From AC-56 sp963798705 (lineage in GTDB: Bacteria > Actinomycetota > Thermoleophilia > Solirubrobacterales > 70-9), in the NCBI GenBank assembly GCA_963798705.1, contig CAWCTW010000005.1, forward strand, positions 2,046,001 through 2,110,000: a stretch of DNA of 64,000 nucleotides, written 5' to 3'. A program made the translations under genes and the position numbers. Numbering within the stretch: position 1 is the stretch's first letter; every line of letters starts with the position of its first letter. The notes under the pieces are model-generated. The model saw only the letters and a program-made list of their open reading frames with translations, was not told the DNA's origin and did no database searches. Positions 1 through 8,726 of the stretch are shown here, piece by piece.

Positions 1-420
1 CTCTCCCTTCAGGAGGTGGGGGATCGCGCACGCGGCCTCCACCGACTCGATCCCGCGGCCGACCTCCCCCAGCGCGTCGTCGAGCGCCTTGCCCATGTCG
101 TCGGTCACGAGACGTCCGAGCTCCTCGCGCCGCGTCCAGAGCTCGTGGCGCAGGCGCATGATCGCCCGTGCCCGGCGCTGCGGCGCGACCGCGCGCCACG
201 CCGGCTGGGCTGCGCGCGCCGCCTGCACGGCGGCATCCACGTCGGCCCGCACCGAGAGCGGCACGAGCGCGACGACCTCGCCGCTGGCCGGGTCGCTGTC
301 CTCCAGGGTGTCGGAGCCGCTCGCGGGCTGCCATCGGCCGCCGACGTAGTTCGGCAGCACCGGCGCCCGCGCGGCGTCCGCCCGCGTCTCCGCCTGTGAC
401 GTCGTCGTGACCGGCTTCAT
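1..420 (-). CDS. mmsA: Methylmalonate-semialdehyde dehydrogenase (CoA-acylating), N-terminal part, cut by window edge
   Basis: Reading the minus strand from an ATG at 420 gives 140 residues that run off the left edge. The fragment has the aldehyde dehydrogenase N-terminal fold: YVGGRWQPA near residue 25, the DPASGEVVA segment, and VEAACAIPHLLKGE at the edge. That last segment is typical of CoA-acylating methylmalonate/malonate-semialdehyde dehydrogenases. The family converts (methyl)malonate semialdehyde to propionyl- or acetyl-CoA with NAD and CoA. A GGGAG ribosome-binding site lies about 9 bases before the ATG. Next to polyamine uptake and an omega-aminotransferase, it would suit beta-alanine-derived malonate semialdehyde (inference). 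The catalytic Cys lies outside the window. Confidence 0.85.
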   Translation of the reverse strand, partial: MKPVTTTSQAETRADAARAPVLPNYVGGRWQPASGSDTLEDSDPASGEVVALVPLSVRADVDAAVQAARAAQPAWRAVAPQRRARAIMRLRHELWTRREELGRLVTDDMGKALDDALGEVGRGIESVEAACAIPHLLKGE

Positions 421-508
421 CTCGTCATCTCCCGTTCAACGCGCATCCGGTTCGATGCTAACGACACCGGGGCCGCTCGCGGACCCGGGCCATGCAAGAC
501 TTGCGCCC

Positions 509-1168
509 ATGAGCGAGGAATGGCGAGCGGAGGTCCATCTCGAGGACGAGGGGCACGGCCTCACGCTCGGCGACCGCCTGCGCTCGCTCGATCTGGACGA
601 CGAGGCCCGGGAGCGCCTGGGCGAGCGAGTGGTCGTGACGCGCGACGGCGGGCGGATGTTCATGTACACCGGAAGCGAGGAGACCGCGCGGGAGGCCGAG
701 CGGGTCGCGCGTGAGCTCGCCGCCGCCGACGGTCTCGAGGCCAGGACGCGCATCACCCGGTGGGACCCCGATGCCGACGAATGGGTGGATCCGTCAACGC
801 CGCGGCCACAGAGCGAGGCCCAGCGCGTCGCGGAGCATCGCGAGCACGAGGCCCACGCGCAGCGCCAGGCCGCGGCCACGGGGCACAACGAATGGGAGCT
901 TCGGGTCGATCTGGGCTCGCTCGGCGAGACGCGCGAGCTGTCGGAGCGGCTGTCCGAGAAGGGCATCCGCCACCACCGCCGCTGGAAGCATCTCCTGATC
1001 CCGGCGGCGACCGAGGAGCAGGCCGCCGAGCTCGCCGATCGCGTCCGCGAGGTGGCGCCGGACGAGGTGGAGGTCCACCTCGAGCCGGCTCCGGGAAGCA
1101 TCCCCCACCCTGCGTTCGTCGTGATCGGCGGTCGTACCCCCGGCATCGCCCGGGACCTGGGCCTCTGA
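509..1168 (+). CDS. Conserved hypothetical protein with an internal duplication
   Basis: This 219-residue soluble protein has no family that I recognise. An ATG at 509 is preferred over an upstream in-frame ATG at 407, because the earlier 34 codons cross the promoter of the divergent dehydrogenase and look non-coding. No clear ribosome-binding site precedes 509, so translation may be leaderless. Two halves look alike: EWRAEVHL near residue 4 and EWELRVDL near residue 130. Each starts with a beta strand and is followed by an alpha segment rich in EEXAXELA, suggesting two ferredoxin-like alpha/beta units joined by a charged, His/Glu-rich linker at about residues 95-128. There is no signal peptide or membrane segment. 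Confidence 0.6.
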   Translation: MSEEWRAEVHLEDEGHGLTLGDRLRSLDLDDEARERLGERVVVTRDGGRMFMYTGSEETAREAERVARELAAADGLEARTRITRWDPDADEWVDPSTPRPQSEAQRVAEHREHEAHAQRQAAATGHNEWELRVDLGSLGETRELSERLSEKGIRHHRRWKHLLIPAATEEQAAELADRVREVAPDEVEVHLEPAPGSIPHPAFVVIGGRTPGIARDLGL

Positions 1169-1178
1169 GAGGCCCGGA

Positions 1179-2111
1179 TCACCCGCCGGCGCCGCCCGGC
1201 GCCGGCGGTACCGGCGCAGACCCCATCAGGTCCTCGTCCTCCTGGGACGGCCGCACCGCGGCGAGCCGCTCGGCGCGCCGCTGCTGAAGCACCGTGAAGC
1301 CCATGGCGATCAGCGTCACCGCGAACAGGATGGTCGCCACCCCGTTCACCTCGACGGGGATTCCCCGCTGGGCCGCGCCGAAGATGTAGAGGGGGAACGT
1401 CACCGTCGTTCCCGAGTTGAAGTTGGAGACGACGAAGTCGTCCACCGACAGGGCGAATGCCAGGAGCGCCGCGGCGAGGATGCCCGGCAGGATGAGCGGA
1501 AAGGTCACCCGCCAGAAGGTCTCGAAGGGGCTCGCGCCCAGGTCCTGAGCGGCCTCCTCGAGGCTGCGGTCGAAGCCGATCAGCCGTGATCGGACCACCA
1601 CCACGACGAAGCTGATGCAGAACATGATGTGGGCGATCATGAGGGTCGCGGTTCCGAGCGAGGGCGTTCCGAGGATCAGGAAGAAGGAGAGGAGCGACGC
1701 CCCCATGACGATCTCGGGAGTGGCCATCGGCACGACGATCAGGAAGTTCGTGGTGCGGCGCCCGAAGAACTGGTAGCGGACGAGAGCGAGGGCCATGAAG
1801 GTGCCGATCACGGTGGAGACGATCATCGCGACGAAGGCGATCTCCAGGCTCTTGAGGAGGGCACTGTTGAGCTCCGGGATGCTGAAGACGTGCTCCCAGT
1901 GGGAGGTCGTGAATCCCACCCACGTGAAGTTGTACTTCCCGGCCGGATTGTTGAAGGAGAAGAGGATGATGACCGCGATCGGGATCAGCAGGTACGCGAT
2001 CGCGAGGCCGGCGTAGATGTTTACGGCGTGCTCTTTGAGCCAGTTCCAGGCGCGCCTGAGCACGGACTCGCGGCGAACGTAGACCCGGGCGGCGGCGCTC
2101 CGTGCCTCCAT
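1179..2111 (-). CDS. potC: Spermidine/putrescine ABC transporter permease PotC (system 1)
   Basis: A 310-residue inner-membrane permease with about six hydrophobic segments, the first at roughly residues 30-50 (YAGLAIAYLLIPIAVIILFS). The EAA loop that docks on the ATPase is visible as EEAAQDLGASPFETFWRVTFP, near residue 180. FSFNNP after the first helix is typical of PotC-type polyamine permeases. It is the last gene of a minus-strand potA-potD-potB-potC operon, 22 bases after potB. The C-terminal tail is Pro/Gly rich and cytoplasmic. It should pair with the adjacent PotB to form the channel. The exact polyamine transported cannot be read from the sequence. Confidence 0.93.
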   Translation of the reverse strand: MEARSAAARVYVRRESVLRRAWNWLKEHAVNIYAGLAIAYLLIPIAVIILFSFNNPAGKYNFTWVGFTTSHWEHVFSIPELNSALLKSLEIAFVAMIVSTVIGTFMALALVRYQFFGRRTTNFLIVVPMATPEIVMGASLLSFFLILGTPSLGTATLMIAHIMFCISFVVVVVRSRLIGFDRSLEEAAQDLGASPFETFWRVTFPLILPGILAAALLAFALSVDDFVVSNFNSGTTVTFPLYIFGAAQRGIPVEVNGVATILFAVTLIAMGFTVLQQRRAERLAAVRPSQEDEDLMGSAPVPPAPGGAGG

Positions 2112-2133
2112 GGTCAGCCCCTCCTCCGAGCGC

Positions 2134-3000
2134 TCATCGCGCCGTCGCCTCCTCGCCCATGAGCGACTCCGAGCCGGCGAAGCGGATGTAGACGAAGACG
2201 ACGACCATGATCACCGCCATCAGCACGAATGAGAGCGCGGCCGCGGCCGGGTAGTCACGAGTGACGAGATACAGGCCCTGAATCGTGTTCCCGATCATCT
2301 TGTTGTTCGTGCCGCCGAGGAAGAAGGCGTTGACGTAGTCGCCGGCCGCCGGGATGAAGGTGAGCAGGGTGCCCGCGACGACCCCGGGCGCGGAGAGCGG
2401 GAGGGTCACCCGCAGGAACGCCGCGCGCGACGACGCGTAGAGGTCCTTCCCGGCCTCGATCAGCCTGGGGTCGATTCGCTCCAGGCTGGCGTAGATCGGC
2501 AGCACCATGAAGGGCAGGAAGTTGTAGGTGATCCCTGCGATGACGGCACCGGCCGTCGCCAGGACGTGGCCGCCAGGGGCGAGGCCGATCGAGTCGAGGA
2601 AGTTGACCACCGGACTCTGGTCCGAGAGGATCGTCTCCCAGGCGATCGTGCGGATCAGGTACGTGGTGAAGAACGGCGCGATGACCGCGAAGAGCATCGC
2701 GTTCTTCCACCTGCCGCCCCGGAACGCGATCGCGTACGCGAGCGGGTAGCCGATCAGCAAGGCGATCACCGTGGCCGCCCCCGCGTACTCGAACGCCCGC
2801 AGGAACGAGTCCTGGTACAGCGACAGCGCGTCGCCGTAGTTGGACCACTGCCAGCTGAAATGGAATCCCGTCTCCAGCGTCCCCGAGTCCAGCGAGAGCC
2901 GCGCCATGTAGTACATGGGCACGACGAAGAAGACGATCAGCCAGGCCGCCCCCGGGAAGAGGAGCAGGTACGGCGTGAGGCGGCGGCGGCCGGCGGTCAT
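2134..3000 (-). CDS. potB: Spermidine/putrescine ABC transporter permease PotB (system 1)
   Basis: A 288-residue permease starting at an ATG at 3000. It has a hydrophobic first segment (LLFPGAAWLIVFFVVPMYYMARLS, about residues 12-34) and five further membrane segments. The EAA motif EAGKDLYASSRAAFLRVTLP sits around residue 180, and AGDYVNAFFLGG shortly after is characteristic of PotB. It partners the PotC encoded 22 bases downstream and is fed by the PotD lipoprotein encoded 60 bases upstream. Family membership is certain; polyamine specificity is inferred from PotD and PotA similarity. Confidence 0.93.
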   Translation of the reverse strand: MTAGRRRLTPYLLLFPGAAWLIVFFVVPMYYMARLSLDSGTLETGFHFSWQWSNYGDALSLYQDSFLRAFEYAGAATVIALLIGYPLAYAIAFRGGRWKNAMLFAVIAPFFTTYLIRTIAWETILSDQSPVVNFLDSIGLAPGGHVLATAGAVIAGITYNFLPFMVLPIYASLERIDPRLIEAGKDLYASSRAAFLRVTLPLSAPGVVAGTLLTFIPAAGDYVNAFFLGGTNNKMIGNTIQGLYLVTRDYPAAAALSFVLMAVIMVVVFVYIRFAGSESLMGEEATAR

Positions 3001-3060
3001 GCCGAGTGGCAGCTTGCTAGCGCCACTGGATGAATGCCGTCCGCCGCCGCGTTCCCATGC

Positions 3061-4254
3061 TCAGCCGTTGATCACCGCGTTGAACGCCGCCGTCACCTTC
3101 TGGTCCTCATCGGGGGTCAACGTGGGCGCGTTGTCGCAGTTGGCCGTGAACTCGTCCGTGGGGAAGATGAGCTTGCTCTTCGCCGCGGGCGGGTCCTGCT
3201 TCTCGAGGAGCTCCTTCACCCCGGACACCGGGCTGAAGTAGTAGTTGTAGTCGGTGATCTGCGCCTGGTTGCCGGGGTCGTAGACGTAGTTCATCCACGC
3301 CTCGGCGGCCGTCGGATTGGGCGCGCCGACCGGGATCACCATGTTGTCGGACCAGAGCATGCAGCCCTCGGTCGGCATCACGAACTTGATGTTCGGGTTG
3401 TCGGCCTGGAGCTGGATCGCGTCACCGGACCAGCCGATCACGGCCACGACGTCGCCACTGGTCAGATCGCGCGCGTAGTCGTTGCCTGTGAACCGCCGGA
3501 TCTGACCGGCGTTCGCGGCCGCCTTGAGCTTGTCGATCGCTGCCAGCCAGTCGTCCTCGGTGGCATTGGCGAGATCGACGCCCTGGCACTTCATCACCAG
3601 CGGCACGGTGTCCCGCATCTCGGTGAGCATGTCGACCTTGCCCTTGTACTTCGAGTCGAACAGGTCGCAGATGGACTTGACGTTCGGCGCGAGGTCGGTG
3701 CGGACGATGATCCCGGTCATGCCGCTCTGCCACGGCACCGCGAAGTCGCCGTTCGGATCGAAGTCGCGGTTGCGCAGCGACGGGACCAGGTTGTCCTCGA
3801 CGTTCGGGATCGCCCCCTTGTCGAGGTTCTGCAGGTAGCCCAGGTCGTACATCTTCTTGGCCATCCAGTCGGTGACCACGACGATCGAGCGACCCCCGGA
3901 CTGCCCCTTCGCGAGCAGCGGCTGGAGCTTGCTGAAGAACTCCAGGTTGTCGTTGACGTCCTCGATGTACTTGACGCTGACGCCGGTCCTCTTCTCGAAC
4001 TGAGGCACGGTCTTCTTGTCGATGTAGAGCGGCCAGTTGGAGATCGTCAGGTCGCCGCTGGGCTTGCCCGATACCTTGACCGTCTCGGCCTTGCCGTTGT
4101 CGCTGCTGTTGTCCTCGATCCCGCCTCCGCTGCCACAGGCGGCGATCGCCAGGCTCGCTGTCAGCGCCAGGGCGCCGGCGACGAGAAGCCTCAATCTCGG
4201 CGCCGGCCCGTTCGGCCGGTCCTTGCCATTCGTCCTGTCCCATGCGTTCAGCAT
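3061..4254 (-). CDS. potD: Polyamine-binding lipoprotein PotD (system 1)
   Basis: A 397-residue extracellular solute-binding protein. The N-terminus is a lipoprotein signal with a hydrophobic stretch at about residues 22-38 and lipobox IAAC ending at Cys40, followed by a Gly/Ser linker. The mature start, LTISNWPLYIDKKTVPQFEKRTG, is the classic PotD/PotF opening (NWPLYI). Later features include GWSGDAIQL and AEAWMNYVYDP, typical of the spermidine/putrescine-binding family. It would capture polyamine outside the membrane and deliver it to PotB/PotC. It lies between potA and potB in the operon. A purine-rich GAGGAGG lies about 12 bases before its ATG. Confidence 0.93.
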   Translation of the reverse strand: MLNAWDRTNGKDRPNGPAPRLRLLVAGALALTASLAIAACGSGGGIEDNSSDNGKAETVKVSGKPSGDLTISNWPLYIDKKTVPQFEKRTGVSVKYIEDVNDNLEFFSKLQPLLAKGQSGGRSIVVVTDWMAKKMYDLGYLQNLDKGAIPNVEDNLVPSLRNRDFDPNGDFAVPWQSGMTGIIVRTDLAPNVKSICDLFDSKYKGKVDMLTEMRDTVPLVMKCQGVDLANATEDDWLAAIDKLKAAANAGQIRRFTGNDYARDLTSGDVVAVIGWSGDAIQLQADNPNIKFVMPTEGCMLWSDNMVIPVGAPNPTAAEAWMNYVYDPGNQAQITDYNYYFSPVSGVKELLEKQDPPAAKSKLIFPTDEFTANCDNAPTLTPDEDQKVTAAFNAVING

Positions 4255-4309
4255 TTGCCCCTTTCGCCTCCTCGGCTACTCGTCGGTTGTCGCTCTCGTT
4301 GCAAGTCTC

Positions 4310-5506
4310 TCAAGCCGCCACCGTCGCCTCGGCGTCCGCCGCGGGCAGCTCGGATTCCCGGACGACGTGCATGTGGTCGGGCTCCCAGCTCAGGCGCACG
4401 GGGGCGCCGCCGCCCGGGAGCCGGGCGCGCTCGGCCTCGCTGGCGTTCGGCACCAGCACGGTCATCTTCACGTCCCCGGGCAGGTCCACGATGATCTGCG
4501 TCGCCGTGCCCAGGTAAACCGAGCTCTGCACCACGCCGTCGACGCCGGGCAGGCCGTCCCCGCCTGATCCGGCCGCGGCCTGCGAGATCCGCAGCTTCTC
4601 CGGCCGGACCACCGCGTGGCAGCGCTCGCCGCTGCCGATTCCGTTGACGCCCGCCTCCATCTCGAGCCCGGTGTCGAGCCGGATCGTCCCGCGGCCGCCG
4701 CTGGCCGCGGTGACCGTCCCGGGCATCAGGTTCGAGACGCCGATGAAGCCCGCCACGAAGGTGGTCGCGGGGCGCTCGTAGACGTTCTCGGGGATGTCGA
4801 CCTGCTCGACGACGCCGTTCGACATCACCGCGATGCGGTCCGACATCGTCAGCGCCTCCTCCTGGTCGTGCGTCACGTACACGAACGTGATCCCGACGTC
4901 GCGCTGGATGCGCTTCAGCTCGATCTGCAGTCCCTTGCGGAGCTTCAGGTCGAGGGCGCCCAGCGGCTCGTCGAGGAGCAATACCTTCGGCAGGTTGACC
5001 AGCGCGCGAGCGAGCGCCACGCGCTGCTGCTGGCCGCCCGACAGCTGGTTCGGCCTGCGATTGGTCTCGGTCCCCAGCCCGACCCGCTCCAGCTCGGCCT
5101 GCACCCTCGTGGAGATCTCGGCCTTGGGCACCTTCTTTCGCCGCAGGCCGAAGGCGACGTTGTCGCCGACGCTCAGGTGGGGAAACAGCGCGTAGCTCTG
5201 GAAGACCGTGTTGGTCGGGCGCTTGTAGGAGGGCAGACCGGCGACGTCGGAGCCGTCGATGAGGACACGCCCCGTCGTCGGCTGCTCGAAGCCGGCCACC
5301 ACTCGGAGGGTGGTGGTCTTGCCGCAGCCGCTCGGCCCCAGCAGGGTGAAGAACTCCCCGCGCCCGATCTCGAGGTCCAGATCCTTCACGGCCACGAGCT
5401 CGCCGAAGTGCTTGCTGACCCGCTCCAGGCGGACGGTCGGATCGCCGCCGGCGGACGCTTCGGCCTGGCCTGGTCCGCTTCCCGCGCCCGAATCCAAACT
5501 CAGCAT
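4310..5506 (-). CDS. potA: Spermidine/putrescine ABC transporter ATPase PotA (system 1)
   Basis: A 398-residue ABC ATPase and the first gene of the minus-strand operon. Walker A is GPSGCGKT (residues 57-64), the signature is LSGGQQQR (155-162), and Walker B is VLLLDE (175-180), followed by the D-loop and switch His in THDQEEAL. Residues from about 260 form the TOBE-type regulatory domain (VVRPEKLRI). It couples ATP hydrolysis to polyamine import through PotB/PotC. It is divergent from the aminotransferase at 5774, and the shared 267-base intergenic region probably co-regulates uptake and breakdown. Confidence 0.93.
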   Translation of the reverse strand: MLSLDSGAGSGPGQAEASAGGDPTVRLERVSKHFGELVAVKDLDLEIGRGEFFTLLGPSGCGKTTTLRVVAGFEQPTTGRVLIDGSDVAGLPSYKRPTNTVFQSYALFPHLSVGDNVAFGLRRKKVPKAEISTRVQAELERVGLGTETNRRPNQLSGGQQQRVALARALVNLPKVLLLDEPLGALDLKLRKGLQIELKRIQRDVGITFVYVTHDQEEALTMSDRIAVMSNGVVEQVDIPENVYERPATTFVAGFIGVSNLMPGTVTAASGGRGTIRLDTGLEMEAGVNGIGSGERCHAVVRPEKLRISQAAAGSGGDGLPGVDGVVQSSVYLGTATQIIVDLPGDVKMTVLVPNASEAERARLPGGGAPVRLSWEPDHMHVVRESELPAADAEATVAA

Positions 5507-5593
5507 CCTCCGTTCCCCTCGAGTGGGTAGTGCCGCCGTGTAGTGATCGTGGGTCGAAAACTAACCGCTCAGGCCAAGGAGCCTATGCGCCTG

Positions 5594-5690
5594 AACCGGG
5601 CCTGGCAAGGGGCGGAATCCCCAAAAGGTCAAAAAGGTGTTGTGCAGTTCGTACAAAACCCGGTTAGAATCTTTGAACCCAATCCCGGTT
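5594..5690. promoter_or_regulatory. Divergent promoter region with AACCGGG/CCCGGTT repeats
   Basis: This sits between potA (minus) and the aminotransferase (plus). The sequence shows AACCGGG at 5594-5600 and its inverse CCCGGTT at 5659-5665 and again at 5684-5690. A TTGT-N9-ACAA dyad lies at 5640-5656. A TAGAAT hexamer at 5665-5670 could be a -10 box for the plus-strand operon. The stretch is visibly more A/T-rich than its surroundings. Binding by the PucR protein encoded at 7164 is a guess; only the repeats are seen. Confidence 0.35.
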
Positions 5691-5773
5691 GTGAAGTCAG
5701 CCTCGGCCAGATACGGTTATACGGAACGTCGATTGAGGGTGGACATGAAGTCGCAGGACGGGAGGAGGACTAG

Positions 5774-7153
5774 ATGGCAACCAGCGCAACGGTGACCGCG
5801 ACCGAGACCGGGCTGCAGGATCTCGCCAAGCGCCACCTCTGGATGCACTTCACGCGCCACGGCGCCTACCAGGACGCGGAGGTCCCGATCATCGTGCGCG
5901 GCGATGGCCCCTACGTCTGGGACGAGCGCGGCAACCGCTATCTCGACGGCCTCTCGGCGCTCTTTTGCGTGAACGCCGGGCACGGGCGCACCGAGCTCGG
6001 CGACGCGGCCGCCCGGCAGGTCGCCGAGCTCGACTTCTACACGCTGTGGAGCTATGCCCATCCGGGCGCGATCGAGCTGGCGTCGAGGATCGCCTCGCTT
6101 GCGCCCGGTGACCTGAATCGCGTCTTCTTCACCAACAGCGGCTCGGAGGCGGTCGAGTCGGCGATCAAGCTGGCGCGCGCCTACCACCAGCGCACCGGCA
6201 ACCCGCGGAAGACGAAGTTCATCACCCGCGAGGTGGCCTACCACGGCACCACGCTCGGCGCGCTTGCGGCCACCGGCATCTCCGAGCTGCGCCAGGAGTT
6301 CGAGCCGCTCGTGCCGGGTGGTCACCAGGTCCCGAACACCAACAGCTACCACTGGCCGGCCGACCGCGACCCGCTGTGGGCAGCCGACCGGATCGAGGAG
6401 AAGATCCTCTACGAGCACCCCGACACCGTCGCCGCGGTGATCGTGGAGCCGCTCCAGAACGCCGGCGGGTGCATTCCCCCGCAGGAGGGTTACTTCGAGC
6501 GGGTCCGCGAGATCTGCGACCGGCACGACGTGCTGCTCGTCGCGGACGAGGTGATCTGCGCGTGGGGCCGGCTGGGGCACTGGTTCGGGTGCCAGCGCTA
6601 CGACTTCGTGCCGGACATCATCACGATCGCGAAGGCGATCACCTCGGCCTACGTCCCGATGGGCGGGATGATCGTCTCCGACCAGGTGGCCGAGCCGTTC
6701 ATGAGCGGCAAGGAGATGTTCGCGCACGGGTCGACCTTCGCGGGGCATCCCGTGGCCTCCGCGGTTGCGATGGCGAACCTCGACGTCTTCGAGCGGGAGG
6801 ACATCAACGGGCACGTCCTCCGAAAGCAGGGCGAGCTGCGTGGCATGCTCGATGGCCTGCGCGACATCCCGATCGTCGGCGACGTCCGCGGCGACGGCTA
6901 CTTCCACGCGATCGAGCTGGTCTCCGACCAGGAGACCAAGGAGGGCTTCTCCGACGAGCAGTCGGAGCGGCTCCTGCGCGGATTCCTATCCGGCGAGCTC
7001 TTCCGCCGCGGTTTGATCTGCCGCGCCGACGATCGCGGGGATCCCGTGATCCAGCTCGCCCCGCCCCTGATCTGCGACACCGAGCAATTCGAGGAGATCG
7101 AGAACGTGCTGCGCCCGGTGCTGACCGAGGCCTGGGAGCGGCTCGACAAGTAG
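5774..7153 (+). CDS. Class III omega-aminotransferase (putrescine/omega-amino acid:pyruvate type)
   Basis: A 459-residue PLP enzyme with an ideal GGGAGGAGG ribosome-binding site before the ATG. PLP contacts include NSGSEAVESAIKLAR (about residues 121-135) and ADEVICAWGRLG. The Schiff-base Lys is in IAKAIT (about Lys287), followed by GSTFAGHPVA. The family transfers the terminal amino group of putrescine, GABA or beta-alanine to pyruvate, giving an aldehyde and alanine. The alanine dehydrogenase at 9846 and dehydrogenases at 11083 and 1 could handle both products. It opens the plus-strand operon and is divergent from a polyamine importer. Exact donor specificity is not readable from sequence. 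Confidence 0.88.
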   Translation: MATSATVTATETGLQDLAKRHLWMHFTRHGAYQDAEVPIIVRGDGPYVWDERGNRYLDGLSALFCVNAGHGRTELGDAAARQVAELDFYTLWSYAHPGAIELASRIASLAPGDLNRVFFTNSGSEAVESAIKLARAYHQRTGNPRKTKFITREVAYHGTTLGALAATGISELRQEFEPLVPGGHQVPNTNSYHWPADRDPLWAADRIEEKILYEHPDTVAAVIVEPLQNAGGCIPPQEGYFERVREICDRHDVLLVADEVICAWGRLGHWFGCQRYDFVPDIITIAKAITSAYVPMGGMIVSDQVAEPFMSGKEMFAHGSTFAGHPVASAVAMANLDVFEREDINGHVLRKQGELRGMLDGLRDIPIVGDVRGDGYFHAIELVSDQETKEGFSDEQSERLLRGFLSGELFRRGLICRADDRGDPVIQLAPPLICDTEQFEEIENVLRPVLTEAWERLDK

Positions 7154-7163
7154 TGCCGTAGCC

Positions 7164-8726
7164 ATGCTCACGGTCGGCAGCCTGGTTTCCGATTGCGGCC
7201 TCGAGCTGATCGCCGGGGACGACGGCGCCGAGCGCACGATCCGGTGGGTCCACATCTCGGAGATCGAGGACCCGACGCCCTGGCTGTCGGGCGGTGAGCT
7301 CCTTCTGACCACGGGCATCCAGCTGAGCTCGGCGGCGCGGCAGCGCCGGTTCTGCGATCTCCTGGCCGATCGGGACGTGGCGGGGATCGGGCTCGGTACG
7401 GGCTTCGAGCACAAGAGCGTGCCCAAGGCGCTGGCCGACGAGGCGTCGAAGCGCGGCATGCCGCTGTTCGAGGTGCCGTACGAGATGCCGTTCATCGCCA
7501 TCACCGAGCGGGCCTTCGCGCGCCTCGTCAACGAGCAGTACGCGGTCCTGGAGCGCGGATCGAAGCTCCACGAGAAGCTCGAGCGGCTGGTCGTCGAGGG
7601 ACGCGGGCTCGGCGCCGTCCTCGGCTCGCTGGCCGGCGCGATCGGCGGCACCGCCATCGTCCGGGACGCGGGCGGCCGCGAGCTCGCGCGCGAGCCGTCG
7701 AAGGGCGGGCCTCGGGCGGCGGCGCTGAAGGCCCTGGGGACCGAGATCGCCGCGCGCCAGGCGTCGGCGACGCTCACCGCCTTCGAGCCCCGGCAGGGCT
7801 CCCTGGCCGAGCGGGCGCTGGCGGTTCCGGTCCCGGGACGCCGGGGCGGGGCGCCCATCGCGTGGCTCGTCGTGGTCAGCCAGCAGGGCCCGCTCGGCGA
7901 ATTCGAGCGGCTCACCGCGCGTCAGGGCGCGATCGTCGTCGGGCTCGAGCTGATGCGGGAACGGGTGGTCCGCGAGACCGAGCGCCGGCTTGCCGGCGAC
8001 GTGCTCGCCGAGGCGCTCGGTGGCAGGCTCGACGCCGATGAGCTCCGCGGCCGGCTGCGTCCGTTCGGCATCGGGGCCGAGGCGGCGATGCTCGTCTTCG
8101 CCCTGGATGACACGGACGCCGGAGAACAGACCGTGGAGCGAGAGCTCGCGGACGCCGGCGTCCCGGCCCTGGTCGCGACTACTTCGGCCGCGGGACGCCC
8201 GCTTCTGTGCGTGATGATCGACGGGCGTGCCGGCGACCCCGTCGAGGTGGCGGCCACCCTCCGGTCGGCGCTCGCCGGCGCCAACGACTCGGTGCGCGCG
8301 GCGGCCAGCCGCCGGAGCCCGGTCGCGTCGCTGCGGAGGGCGTTCCATGAGGCGCGCTGCGCCCTCGAGGCGACGTCGCTCGCCGACGGCGACGCCCCCG
8401 ACGTCGCGAGCTACGAGGACCTGGGCGCGTTCACCCTCCTGCTGTCGCTGCAGGACGAGGACGCGCTCCGCCTGTACAGCGACGGCCTCCTCGATCCGAT
8501 CGAGCGCACCGAGGGGGAGTACGGCGGCGAGCTGCTGCGCTCGCTCGAGGCCTATATCGAGCACAACGGCAACTGGGAGCGCGCCGCCCGCGAGCTCTAC
8601 TGCCACCGCCACACCCTGCGGTACCGGATCCGCAAGATCGAGGAGCTGACCGGGCGCGACCTCTCGCGGGCGACCGACCGGATCGAGTTGTGGCTGGCCC
8701 TGCGCGCGAGGGAGCTGGTGACGTGA
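7164..8726 (+). CDS. PucR-family transcriptional regulator
   Basis: A 520-residue regulator 10 bases after the aminotransferase. The N-terminal 120 residues match the PucR purine-catabolism-type domain (LTTGIQLSSA, DVAGIGLGTGF). A GGDEF-like/CdaR middle region follows, and the C-terminal PucR helix-turn-helix is clear: YIEHNGNWERAARELY, then HRHTLRYRIRKIEELTG and a LWLALRARE end. Actinobacterial PucR proteins often control nitrogen-compound catabolism, so it likely activates this aminotransferase operon and perhaps potADBC system 1 (inference). Its stop overlaps the next gene's GTG by four bases. Confidence 0.88.
   Translation: MLTVGSLVSDCGLELIAGDDGAERTIRWVHISEIEDPTPWLSGGELLLTTGIQLSSAARQRRFCDLLADRDVAGIGLGTGFEHKSVPKALADEASKRGMPLFEVPYEMPFIAITERAFARLVNEQYAVLERGSKLHEKLERLVVEGRGLGAVLGSLAGAIGGTAIVRDAGGRELAREPSKGGPRAAALKALGTEIAARQASATLTAFEPRQGSLAERALAVPVPGRRGGAPIAWLVVVSQQGPLGEFERLTARQGAIVVGLELMRERVVRETERRLAGDVLAEALGGRLDADELRGRLRPFGIGAEAAMLVFALDDTDAGEQTVERELADAGVPALVATTSAAGRPLLCVMIDGRAGDPVEVAATLRSALAGANDSVRAAASRRSPVASLRRAFHEARCALEATSLADGDAPDVASYEDLGAFTLLLSLQDEDALRLYSDGLLDPIERTEGEYGGELLRSLEAYIEHNGNWERAARELYCHRHTLRYRIRKIEELTGRDLSRATDRIELWLALRARELVT

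Noticed and set aside
436..1923. Very long minus-strand open frame across the hypothetical gene and potC
   Set aside because: It is out of frame with potC, its residues are Arg/Pro/His-rich and it overlaps well-supported genes; this is a GC-rich antisense artefact.
3034..4494. Long plus-strand open frame opposite potD
   Set aside because: It has no family motifs and runs antisense to a clear lipoprotein gene; its Arg/Val/His composition is typical of a reverse-strand shadow.
5543..5773. 76-codon ORF ending right before the aminotransferase ATG
   Set aside because: It crosses the divergent promoter, its third-position G/C is low and near random, and no ribosome-binding site precedes its GTG.
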